From positions 1 through 14,705 of the forward strand of contig CAYYZY010000195.1 of the NCBI GenBank assembly GCA_964475955.1: a DNA stretch of 14,705 bases, written 5' to 3'. This DNA comes from DATKZH01 sp964475955 (GTDB lineage Bacteria; Planctomycetota; Planctomycetia; Pirellulales; Thermoguttaceae). Below the pieces are notes generated by a model. That model was not told the DNA's origin and did not search any database. It saw only the letters and a program-made list of their open reading frames with translations. Position 1 is the first letter of the stretch, and each line of letters opens with the position of its first letter. A program made the position numbers and the translations under genes. This document shows, in pieces, positions 1 through 6,621 of the stretch.

Positions 1-351
1 AGGATCAAAAGAAAGAGAGGGTGCAGAAGAGCCGACAGCGATTAAGTTCAACACTACGCTTCTTTTGCACGAAGGAGACCGTCAAGAGTATGACGGCGCG
101 CATCGCTGGAGCCTGTACGGACTCCGCGCCGAATGCTGTCTGCGCGGTCGACTTGCTTTGAGGTTGCCTGCCGCTGTGTGAAGAGGGGATGGTGCGTTGG
201 TGCCCCCGATCGGCGTAAACCTATGCGATACAAACAGTTGCGCGCACAACCGCTCTGGTTCGTTGCTATTGTAAGAAAGTAACGGTAGAATATTTTGGCC
301 CCTGGCTCAGCGTTCTCTCCTGCCAGGCAGTTTAGCTTCACGTAAACTTGA
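1..351. other. Upstream region, no confident gene
   Basis: No gene can be called with confidence. Two forward frames are open from the left edge. One runs to a stop at 179-181 (about 59 codons) and another to about base 158, so the 3' end of a gene starting outside the window is possible, but the frame cannot be decided. The reverse-strand reading frame over 54-341 has no recognisable motif. The forward frame of the downstream gene has stops at 280, 286, 343 and 349, so that gene cannot extend upstream. The only clear signal is the promoter at 263-291. Confidence 0.5.
263..291 (+). promoter_or_regulatory. Sigma70-type promoter for the SecB-like gene
   Basis: TTGCTA (263-268) and TAGAAT (286-291) are separated by exactly 17 bases, close to the housekeeping consensus TTGACA-17-TATAAT. 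Transcription would start near 298, giving a leader of about 54 bases before the ATG at 352. The local AT-richness stands out from the surrounding GC-rich DNA. This is prediction from sequence only. Confidence 0.5.
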
Positions 352-786
352 ATGAGCGAATCGGCCGATAACCGACGTGACGACGTTGTCCAGGAGGGCG
401 CCTGGGGATGGATCCGTTACGCGGTTGATGCGAGCGATCACATGCCTGCCCGCGAGTTCACCGCGACCACGAAGGCCGCGTATGACGAGGAATCCGAAGA
501 ACTGCTTGTCACGGCTCACTGTGGAGTGGTTGGACAAACAAGCGACGATGAATCCGCGGTCAGTATCGAGGCCACATTTGAATTGGTCTATGAGCTCCCG
601 CGCAGTGACGAAATGACACAAAGTCATTTCGAGGCGTTTGCGGAGATCAACGGCCTGTTCAATCTGTGGCCCTTCTGGCGCGAACTAGTACAGAATATCA
701 CCATGCGGATGGGGTTGCCGCCGCTGACATTGCCCGTGAGGCGCCGCATAACACTCCCCACGCGAACGAAGAACGCGACCGAGTAG
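352..786 (+). CDS. SecB-like export chaperone family protein
   Basis: 144 residues. SecB proteins are tetrameric cytosolic chaperones that hold unfolded preproteins for SecA. Divergent SecB-like proteins also serve as chaperones in toxin-antitoxin-chaperone modules. The best evidence is the C-terminal half: strand-rich FELVYEL (about 76-82), then FAEINGLFNLWPFWRE (96-111) and MGLPPLTLPV (120-129). This matches the SecB C-terminal pattern of an Asn-rich turn, WPYWRE helix and MGLPPLxLP. The first 50 residues are less recognisable. The start is the ATG at 352, because in-frame stops lie immediately upstream (TGA at 349-351). There is no clear Shine-Dalgarno sequence. No toxin or antitoxin gene can be seen beside it, and the gene appears monocistronic behind its own promoter. 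Family call from recalled motif similarity; role in secretion or stress is inference. Confidence 0.6.
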   Translation: MSESADNRRDDVVQEGAWGWIRYAVDASDHMPAREFTATTKAAYDEESEELLVTAHCGVVGQTSDDESAVSIEATFELVYELPRSDEMTQSHFEAFAEINGLFNLWPFWRELVQNITMRMGLPPLTLPVRRRITLPTRTKNATE

Positions 787-896
787 TCGCCATACTCCTT
801 ATGGTCGGGCACCGTTGCGGGCGGTTCGTTTGCGCCGACCCATTTCGTTTCGCGCGCCTTGCAGACGTGCAACTACTCATCCTTCTCCCGCCTTCC

Positions 897-925
897 TTAC
901 CGACCACTCCCCGAGGGGATACAAT
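897..925 (+). promoter_or_regulatory. Possible promoter for the sulfatase unit
   Basis: TACAAT (920-925) is a good -10 box within GGGATACAATGG. A weak -35 candidate TTACCG (897-902) lies 17 bases upstream and matches only three consensus positions. A start near 932 would give a leader of about 210 bases that includes the short ORF at 1058-1144. Confidence 0.3.
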
Positions 926-1057
926 GGTACCCTCGTCGGCTTCGCGGCCCGACTCCGCAGCGAGGATCGGGCGAAGCCTGTTGGCCCACCCGCGCGGGCC
1001 GGTTGGCTTGCACGGGTAGGCCGTACGTTTTGAGCCCCCAGATGCGGGGCGTGAGTC

Positions 1058-1144
1058 ATGGCGGAAAGGCCGGCAAGTCGCAGGAACTACTACGAGGTTC
1101 GCAGGAAACAGAAGCCGCGAGCCTGGGAGGAGAACCGATCATGA
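1058..1144 (+). CDS. Possible 28-residue leader peptide overlapping the sulfatase start
   Basis: An ATG at 1058 opens 28 codons ending in TGA at 1142-1144. The stop shares bases with the sulfatase ATG (ATGA, 1141-1144), the geometry of translational coupling. The predicted peptide is very basic (Arg/Lys-rich, with NYYEVRRKQKPR in the middle) and ends WEENRS. The sulfatase Shine-Dalgarno sequence (1126-1132) lies inside it. No clear ribosome site precedes 1058, and no homologue is recognised. It may be a real small protein, a regulatory leader, or chance. Confidence 0.25.
   Translation: MAERPASRRNYYEVRRKQKPRAWEENRS
1126..1132 (+). promoter_or_regulatory. Shine-Dalgarno site deciding the sulfatase start
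   Basis: GGAGGAG ends 8 bases before the ATG at 1141. This perfect anti-16S match, directly ahead of a typical signal peptide, fixes the start at 1141 rather than at the upstream in-frame codon at 859. Confidence 0.75.
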
Positions 1145-2568
1145 GAACGTTTTTGCACGTCTTGCTGCTGTTGCTCGCCTGCGGGGCCCCCGTGATGGCC
1201 GGCGGCGCCGACAATCCGTCGCCCAATTTCGTCGTGTTCATCGCCGACGATCAGGGGGAGAACGATCTGACCTGTTACGGCCATCCCGTGCTGGAAACGC
1301 CCAACGTCAATCGGCTCGCCGCCGAGGGGATGCGGTTCGATCGGGCGTTTCTGACCATTTCGTCGTGCAGCCCCACGCGGTGCAGCTTCCTCACCGGCAG
1401 GTATCCGCACAACACGGGCGCGGAAGACCTGCACGAACCGCTTCCGCCCGACCAAAAGACGCTGGCCCGGTACCTTCGCGCGGCCGGGTATCATTGCATG
1501 TCGGTGGGGAAATGGCACCTGGGCGAGGCCGAGCGGCGCCATTGGGACGCGGTCGTCGAATGCGCCGGTCGCGACACGGCCGACGAGGCCCTCAGGCTCC
1601 TGAACGACCGCCCTGAGGACAGGCCGTTCTTCTTCTGGGTGGCTACGAAGGACCCGCACCGCCCGTTCGACGACGACGCGATCGACCGGCCGCACGATCC
1701 GGATCGCGTGGTCGTGCCTCCCTACCTGCCCGACCACCCGCTGATCCGCAAGGAACTCGCCCTTTACTACGACGAGATCACGCGGTTCGACGAGCACGTG
1801 GGTCGCATCCGGGCGGAGCTGGAGCGGCAGGGCGTGCTCGACCGCACGGTGGTCGTGTATCTTTCGGACAACGGGATGCCCTTTCCGCGCGCGAAGACGA
1901 CGCTCTACGACTCGGGCATCCACACGCCGCTCATCTTCCGCTACCCGCCGCTCGTGCCGCCCGGCTCCGTGCAGGAGGGCCTGGTGAGCACGATCGACGT
2001 GGCTCCCACGATCCTCGAGCTGGCCGGCGTCGAGCAGACGACCATGCAGGGCCGAAGCCTCCTCCCCATGCTCAAAGACCCGCGGGCGCCCGGCCGCAAG
2101 GCGATCTTCGCCGAGGCCAACTGGCACGACTTCGAGAAGTTCACCCGTGCGGTGCGGAGCGAGCGATTCCTGTTGGTGCGCAATTACTACTGGGACAAGC
2201 CCCTCTGGAACAGCGTCGACTCGATCAACTCGCCGACGTGGAAGGGGTTCATGGAGATTCACGCCGCGGGGAAGCTCACGCCGGCGCAGCGGTTCCTGCT
2301 GGTCGAGCCGCGCCCCTTCGAGGAGCTCTACGACCTGGCGGCCGACCCGCACAGCCTTTGCAACGTGGTCGACGATCCCCAGTACGGCCCGGAGTTGTAC
2401 GGACTGCGCACGCGGTTGGACAACTGGCGCGTCGAGACGGCCGACCACATGCCGGCCGAGCGCCGCCGCGACGGCTGGACCCGCGACGGAAGACCGCTGC
2501 CCCACAACCAGCCCTGGTACGACCGCTACATCAAGGCCGGCGGCAAGAGCAGTTTCGAGAAGTTCTGA
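1141..2568 (+). CDS. Secreted sulfatase (formylglycine-dependent, type I)
   Basis: 475 residues from the ATG at 1141. Type I sulfatases hydrolyse sulfate esters or sulfamates using a formylglycine made from a Cys or Ser in C/S-X-P-X-R. A Sec signal peptide covers about residues 1-20 (FLHVLLLLLACGAPVMA), so the enzyme is exported. Active-site features are all present: the metal pair D36-D37 in FIADDQG, the signature CSPTR (C76 to R80) followed by FLTGRYPHNTG, K124 and H126 in VGKWHLG, H173 in DPHRPF, D243-N244 in LSDNGMPFPR, and K252. Length and motif order resemble the N-sulfoglucosamine sulfohydrolase-like (heparan N-sulfatase) branch common in Planctomycetota, but the substrate cannot be read from sequence. 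No maturation enzyme or carbohydrate-uptake gene adjoins it. Planctomycetes use such enzymes on sulfated algal or animal glycans; that role is inference. Confidence 0.92.
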   Translation: MRTFLHVLLLLLACGAPVMAGGADNPSPNFVVFIADDQGENDLTCYGHPVLETPNVNRLAAEGMRFDRAFLTISSCSPTRCSFLTGRYPHNTGAEDLHEPLPPDQKTLARYLRAAGYHCMSVGKWHLGEAERRHWDAVVECAGRDTADEALRLLNDRPEDRPFFFWVATKDPHRPFDDDAIDRPHDPDRVVVPPYLPDHPLIRKELALYYDEITRFDEHVGRIRAELERQGVLDRTVVVYLSDNGMPFPRAKTTLYDSGIHTPLIFRYPPLVPPGSVQEGLVSTIDVAPTILELAGVEQTTMQGRSLLPMLKDPRAPGRKAIFAEANWHDFEKFTRAVRSERFLLVRNYYWDKPLWNSVDSINSPTWKGFMEIHAAGKLTPAQRFLLVEPRPFEELYDLAADPHSLCNVVDDPQYGPELYGLRTRLDNWRVETADHMPAERRRDGWTRDGRPLPHNQPWYDRYIKAGGKSSFEKF

Positions 2569-2615
2569 GGGCAGGGCCGAAATTGCAGGGTTGATTTGAT
2601 TGGCTCGAAAAGTGT

Positions 2616-2774
2616 AGGCTGGGTCGAGGTACGAGACCCACGCGGCGATGCGCGGAGCCGCGCCCTTCGCTTGGGCCCACGGACGCCCCACTTCCGGTCG
2701 TCCGGTTTGGGAACGCGCGACGGTTGTGTCCAACGTGAGCGGCGCAGCGCGTGGGTCTTGTGTGGACCCGCCCT
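2616..2774. repeat. Repeat element with imperfect inverted ends, between convergent genes
   Basis: The left end (2616-2643) and right end (2749-2774) are imperfect inverted copies of each other. Both contain GACCCACGC or its complement. Each end is also a small hairpin: TGGGTC/GACCCA at 2620-2640 and GGGTC/GACCC at 2753-2769. The middle is GC-rich with another potential stem (CGCGGC...GCCGCG). The element sits in the 222-base gap between the sulfatase and metallophosphoesterase genes, which converge, so transcripts from both sides would run into it. It has no coding capacity. It looks like a REP or MITE-type dispersed repeat; I recall similar GGGTC-GACCC repeats in planctomycete genomes but cannot verify copy number here. 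Confidence 0.5.
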
Positions 2775-2790
2775 GCGTCGGAACACGGGT

Positions 2791-3972
2791 CTATGTGCTC
2801 GGCGGCAAGGCGGCGCGGAGCACGAGCTTGACCAGTTCGGGGGGGCAGTTGAATCGCACCGGGTGCCGCGCGGAGACGCCGCGCGAGACGTGCATCACCG
2901 TCGGCGGCGCGTAGAACACGCCCGACGAATAAGCCACCCCGAGGCGGCTGGCCGAAAGCAGCGGCCCGACCAGAGGGACGCGGATCTGGCCCCCGTGCGT
3001 GTGGCCGGCCAGCAGGAGATCGACGTCGCCCGCCCGAGCCCATCGAAACTGGTCGGGGCAGTGCGCGAGCCCGATCCGCAACGGGCCGCCGTCGGCCAGC
3101 CGCGGCGGGGCGTATTTCAGATCGGCCGCCGGCAGGATCCAGGGCAGCTCGTTGCCGGCCAGGACCATCGGCTCACCGCGGATCGCGATCTCCCGCCACC
3201 GGCTCCCCAGGTCGACCAGTCCGCAGTCGGTGAGCGTGCGGCGCAGCCGGTCGGTGTCGACCCAAACGTCGTGGTTGCCCAGCACGAAGTAGGTGCCGTA
3301 GCGGCTGGTCAGTTTGCCCAGCGTGTCGGGCATCCAATCGATGTACTCAGTAAAATCCACCAGGTCGCCGGTGATCGCCACCAGGTCGGGATCGAGGGCG
3401 TTGCTTTGGCGGACCACCTCGTGGAAATACGCCTTGCCGATCCGGCCGGTAAAGTGCAGGTCGGAAAGATGGACGATCGAAAGCCGGTCGAGCGCTTCGG
3501 GCAACCGCGGGATTTCGATCGCCCGCTCGACAAGCTCCAGCCGCTGGATCTCGTTGCCCGGCAGGCGGACGAGAAGACGATGATCGCCGTTGGCGATTTC
3601 GGAAGCCGCCGTCGGTCGCCAATCGCAGGGCCGCGTGCGGTCGTAGCGTAGCACGCGGGGCGGGCGGCGGAACAATTGCAGCCAAGTCCACTGGGAGCCG
3701 GCCGCCACGCCGGCCAGCCACGCGACAGCCAGGTAGAAGCGGGCCAGCCAAACGAGCGGCGGGGCGGCTTGGAGAACGAACAGGCCGTCGTCGCCGCGCA
3801 CGACCTGGACCGCCAGCACCACGGGGGCCAGCAGCGTCCAGCCGAACGCGACGGCGGTCGCCGGATCGATGATCCATCGCGGCAGCGCCGTGCTGTGCGT
3901 GTGATTGAAGAAGGCCGCCGAGAGGTAGCCGTGGCCGAGCAGCGCGGGCAGTAGGAAGAGGGCGATTTCCAT
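2791..3972 (-). CDS. Membrane-anchored calcineurin-like metallophosphoesterase
   Basis: 393 residues. The N-terminal 100 residues contain three hydrophobic segments (about 3-22, 37-57 and 71-94), so the enzyme is bound to the cytoplasmic membrane. The catalytic domain (about 163-370) has the complete metal-ligand series of the calcineurin-like family: HLSDLHF (D171, H173), TGDLVD (D203), LGNHD (N233, H234), GLAHCPD (H304) and AGHTHGGQ (H324, H326). Architecture resembles the YaeI/YkoQ-like phosphoesterases, some of which act on UDP-diacylglucosamine or other phospho-lipids; the substrate here is unknown. The start is the ATG at 3972; only a weak ribosome site precedes it. The PAS-GAF-receiver gene ends 106 bases upstream on the same strand with no obvious terminator between, so cotranscription is possible. 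The gene faces the sulfatase across a repeat element. Confidence 0.88.
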   Translation of the reverse strand: MEIALFLLPALLGHGYLSAAFFNHTHSTALPRWIIDPATAVAFGWTLLAPVVLAVQVVRGDDGLFVLQAAPPLVWLARFYLAVAWLAGVAAGSQWTWLQLFRRPPRVLRYDRTRPCDWRPTAASEIANGDHRLLVRLPGNEIQRLELVERAIEIPRLPEALDRLSIVHLSDLHFTGRIGKAYFHEVVRQSNALDPDLVAITGDLVDFTEYIDWMPDTLGKLTSRYGTYFVLGNHDVWVDTDRLRRTLTDCGLVDLGSRWREIAIRGEPMVLAGNELPWILPAADLKYAPPRLADGGPLRIGLAHCPDQFRWARAGDVDLLLAGHTHGGQIRVPLVGPLLSASRLGVAYSSGVFYAPPTVMHVSRGVSARHPVRFNCPPELVKLVLRAALPPST

Positions 3973-4078
3973 GGGGCCGCCTGCGGTGGCGTGCGGCGCG
4001 GTGTTCTGCGGACAAGGTGGGCGCGGCCGGGCGTCGGCGGAAACGGCTCGGTGCGCGAAGCGATTTCGGGCGAGCGGC

Positions 4079-5830
4079 TCACGCCTTGCCGACCGGGCCG
4101 GGCATGCTGACGACCTGCTCGACGGTGCTGAGCAACTGGTCGAGACGGAACGGCTTGTACAAAACGGCCTTGAGGCCGGCCTGCCGGGCCTTGACGATCG
4201 TGTGGCCCGGATCGTATCCGAAACCGGTCATCAGGATCAGCGGCAGGGGATCCGCGTCGACGATCTCGCGCAGCCGGACCATGAACTGGTAGCCGGTCAT
4301 GTCGGGCAGCCCGATGTCGGCGATGATCGCGTCGTAGCCGCTGTTGCGGACCATCGACATCGCCTGGCAGCCGTTCGGCGCGGTCTCCACCACGCAGCCG
4401 TAGCGCTCCAGCAGGTCGTGGGCGTCGCTGCGCACCCGGTGGTCTTGATCGACCAACAGCACGCGGTGTCCGCGCAGCGCGCGCCGCTCCTGCGCCGGGG
4501 GCTGCGGATGCGCATGGGCCGGGGCCATCTTCTGGCCCACCTTGTGGATCATCTGCTTGATATCGCGGGCGTTTCGCAGAATGCGCTGCAACTGCTCCAC
4601 CACGTGGGGCTCGTGCCCGATGTACCGCTCCATCACGTTGACCGCGTCGTTGAGGATCTCGTCGACCGGCAAGGCCACGGCGCTGTGAATGGCCTCGACG
4701 CTGGCCGCCGCCGTGCCGGCCTTCTCGGCCGACAGGAGTTCCAGCGTGTTGAGGGCGACCGCCACGTCGCGACTGAAGATCTCAAGGAACTGCAAATCGC
4801 TCTCGGAAAACGCCTGGGGTTCGGGGCTTTCCACGTTGAACGTGCCGATCACCTCGTCGTGCAGCACCAGCGGCACGGTCAGCGAGCTGCGCGCCGCCTT
4901 GGCCCCCTCGATGTAAAGCGGATCTTCGCCCGTGTCCTCGCACAGGTAGCTCTTGCCGGTGGCGGCCACGAATCCGGTGATCCCGTTGTCGCGCGGCAGC
5001 GCGTAGAGCACGCGGTTGGCGGCGTCCGGCTCCAGACCCGAGGAGAGGAGCGGTTCGAGGCGTCCCGTGTCGGGCACCAGGAGGCGAATGGCGACGACGT
5101 CGAAATGCAGCAGATCCTTGGTGTAGTGGAGCACGTTCGCCTTGAGCAGCTCGATCCGCTCTTCCACGTTCATGTCGAGCAGTTCGGCGGGCGTGAGGTC
5201 GGCCAACTCCGCCCCGGCCTGATGGATGGCCGCCAGCTTCTGCTGCTGGAGCACGCTGGCGGTGACGTCGCGCACGGTGACGATCAGGTTCTGCGGCGGG
5301 CCCTCCGGCTCGTGCACGGGAGCCGCGTGAACCTGGAAGTAACGGCCGTCGGCGCAGCGCAGCGTGGAGCGCGTAGCCGATCCGCTGGCCAGGGCCGTGT
5401 GGAACGGGCAGAAGTCGGGCCCCACGATTTCCGGATTCCCCAGCAACGTGTAGAAATTGGCCCCGGTTACGTCGGGCGTGCCGCTCCACCGGCACAGCCG
5501 CCCGTTGCACCAGAGGATCGAGTTGTCGCGGTCGAGCACGACGACGCCGTCCGGCATGCCCGCGAGCACGTTCTCGTTTTGCAGGAGGGTGCCGAGGTGG
5601 AAGGCCTCCCGGAGGCGGTTGGAAGCAAAGACGACCCCGTTGAACTGCTCACGTTCGAGCAGGGCCAGGGCGCGCGAGGGGTTCGGGACGAAGACCACGT
5701 CGCACGACTCCGCCCGCGATCCCAGAAGCTCGTCAACGTTCCGGCGCGCGTCGCCCACGAATAGGATTCTCGGTTCACCCGGCAAGCTGGGATACTCCGT
5801 TGGTGTTGGATCGATGACGACGGTTGCCAC
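4079..5830 (-). CDS. PAS-GAF-receiver signalling protein without a kinase ATPase domain
   Basis: 583 residues if started at the GTG at 5830. Domains in order: residues 20-85 look like a degenerate receiver fold (RILFVGDARR, then VVFVPNPSRALALLE) lacking an obvious phosphoacceptor; a PAS domain about 86-190 (MPDGVVVLDRDNSILWCN ... VTVRDVT); a GAF domain about 200-365 (DVVAIRLLV, GITGFVAATGKSYLCED, SSLTVPLVLHDEVIGTFNVES); a helical segment about 377-435 with a His at 382 that resembles a histidine-kinase dimerisation helix; and a canonical C-terminal receiver about 455-575 with D461/D463, phosphoacceptor D505 (ADIGLPD), T535 and K559. No HATPase_c domain is present, so it must be phosphorylated by, or signal to, a separate partner. 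The frame is open to an ATG at 5962, but a strong promoter at 5850-5878 lies downstream of that codon, so GTG 5830 is preferred. Confidence 0.82.
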   Translation of the reverse strand: MATVVIDPTPTEYPSLPGEPRILFVGDARRNVDELLGSRAESCDVVFVPNPSRALALLEREQFNGVVFASNRLREAFHLGTLLQNENVLAGMPDGVVVLDRDNSILWCNGRLCRWSGTPDVTGANFYTLLGNPEIVGPDFCPFHTALASGSATRSTLRCADGRYFQVHAAPVHEPEGPPQNLIVTVRDVTASVLQQQKLAAIHQAGAELADLTPAELLDMNVEERIELLKANVLHYTKDLLHFDVVAIRLLVPDTGRLEPLLSSGLEPDAANRVLYALPRDNGITGFVAATGKSYLCEDTGEDPLYIEGAKAARSSLTVPLVLHDEVIGTFNVESPEPQAFSESDLQFLEIFSRDVAVALNTLELLSAEKAGTAAASVEAIHSAVALPVDEILNDAVNVMERYIGHEPHVVEQLQRILRNARDIKQMIHKVGQKMAPAHAHPQPPAQERRALRGHRVLLVDQDHRVRSDAHDLLERYGCVVETAPNGCQAMSMVRNSGYDAIIADIGLPDMTGYQFMVRLREIVDADPLPLILMTGFGYDPGHTIVKARQAGLKAVLYKPFRLDQLLSTVEQVVSMPGPVGKA

Positions 5831-5849
5831 CCAGGGACGGATTTCGGGG

Positions 5850-5878
5850 ATTATAGGTCCGGCTCGGCGGAGGGACAA
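5850..5878 (-). promoter_or_regulatory. Strong sigma70-type promoter for the PAS-GAF-receiver gene
   Basis: On the reverse strand TTGTCC (5878-5873) and a perfect TATAAT (5855-5850) are spaced 17 bases apart. Transcription would start near 5843, only about 13 bases before the GTG at 5830. This argues against translation from the ATG at 5962. Confidence 0.6.
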
Positions 5879-6280
5879 CTGCGATTCGGTTCCCCCGTGT
5901 TGCATCGGTCCGGCCCGGGGGCAAGGTTCATACCCACTACGGGCCACCCCCGATTTGCGCACCCGAGAGACTCAACGCGTACGACGCGGTTGCCATTTCC
6001 GGCACAGACGGACCGGCCGGCGCCCCCGGTCGGGGCGAGGGACCCGCTCGAAGGGCCGCCGCCCACGGGGCATTCAAGGCGCAAGTGGCGCCCCCGCGCG
6101 GTCGGGCAAGACCGGACAACCGTTGCAGGCGGTGCCGCGAAACGGGCGTTCCCTGCGCCGCGTGCCGCGGCCCACTCCAGACGGCCGCCCGCGGAGGTCG
6201 ATGATAGATTCGGGCGCGGGCCGCACGCGACGACCTCCTTGGCGGCACGCCCTGAGGGAATATCTTCCGGAGGAACCGGT
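5856..6280. other. Spacer between divergent genes
   Basis: About 425 bases between the PAS-GAF-receiver promoter and the small membrane protein. Long forward frames cross it because of GC-richness, but their translations are low-complexity Arg/Pro/Ala/Gly with no motif. A TAGATT (6205-6210) could be a -10 box for the forward gene, but no matching -35 is seen. I see no RNA gene or strong repeat. Confidence 0.5.
6269..6274 (+). promoter_or_regulatory. Shine-Dalgarno site of the small membrane protein
   Basis: GGAGGA ends 6 bases before the ATG at 6281. It selects this codon over the in-frame upstream codon at 5897. Confidence 0.7.
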
Positions 6281-6547
6281 ATGTGGCGATCATTCTTCCT
6301 GGCCAGCGGAGTCTACCTCATCCTCCTGGGGGCCGAGTGTCTCGGCGTTCAGAAATTCGTGCTCAAGCAGCGGCAACCGGTGGCCGAGCAGCCGGATCAG
6401 GCGTACCTGCTTGGCGCCGGCCAGCCGCAGGTGGGCCCACGGAGAGAACTGGTGCCGCCCCCTTGGGCCCCCTGGAGCCTGATGTCGACCGGCGCGGTGG
6501 TCTGCCTCTACTCTTTCAGCATTCCGCAACGGTTCAACAGCAAGTAG
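6281..6547 (+). CDS. Small two-helix membrane protein, function unknown
   Basis: 88 residues. Two predicted membrane segments: residues 4-23 (FFLASGVYLILLGAECLGV) and 67-80 (LMSTGAVVCLYSF), joined by a polar, Gln/Pro-rich loop that ends PPPWAPWS, and followed by a short basic tail RFNSK. Start fixed by a strong Shine-Dalgarno site. The WAPWS motif just before the second helix looks conserved-type, and I believe similar short proteins occur in other planctomycetes, but no function is known to me. The upstream extension of the frame to 5897 is rejected as low-complexity. It converges on the coiled-coil protein gene with only 74 bases between them. Confidence 0.7.
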   Translation: MWRSFFLASGVYLILLGAECLGVQKFVLKQRQPVAEQPDQAYLLGAGQPQVGPRRELVPPPWAPWSLMSTGAVVCLYSFSIPQRFNSK

Positions 6548-6621
6548 CCTCTCCGGTATGCGGGAGCGTCTTGCCGGAAGTGCCGCGGGGCTCGGCGGGG
6601 ACGTGCGCGGCGCGTCGCGGT

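Larger units (their letters stand above)
787..1140 (+). other. Spacer between SecB-like gene and sulfatase
   Basis: 354 bases with no standard-size gene. Forward open frames here are continuations or shadows with no recognisable protein. The spacer holds a possible promoter at 897-925 and a possible short leader ORF at 1058-1144. The sulfatase frame remains open upstream to 859, but that extension is Arg/Pro/Gly-rich and would put the signal peptide more than 90 residues inside the protein, so it is not taken as coding. Confidence 0.6.

Noticed and set aside
54..341. 95-codon reverse-strand frame near the left edge
   Set aside because: No recognisable domain, crosses the promoter at 263-291, and no ribosome site was seen.
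1090..2733. 547-codon reverse-strand frame opposite the sulfatase
   Set aside because: Antisense shadow in GC-rich DNA; Arg/Val/Gly/His-rich translation without motifs, while the forward frame has a complete sulfatase active site.
2596..3651. 351-codon forward frame opposite the metallophosphoesterase
   Set aside because: Crosses the repeat element and is antisense to intact metal-binding motifs.
3971..5764. 597-codon forward frame opposite the PAS-GAF-receiver gene
   Set aside because: Shadow rich in His/Arg/Val/Gln; the opposite strand has clear GAF and receiver motifs.
5831..5962. ATG at 5962 as the start of the PAS-GAF-receiver protein
   Set aside because: A TTGTCC-17-TATAAT promoter lies downstream of it, so the codon would not be in the transcript; the extra residues have no domain.
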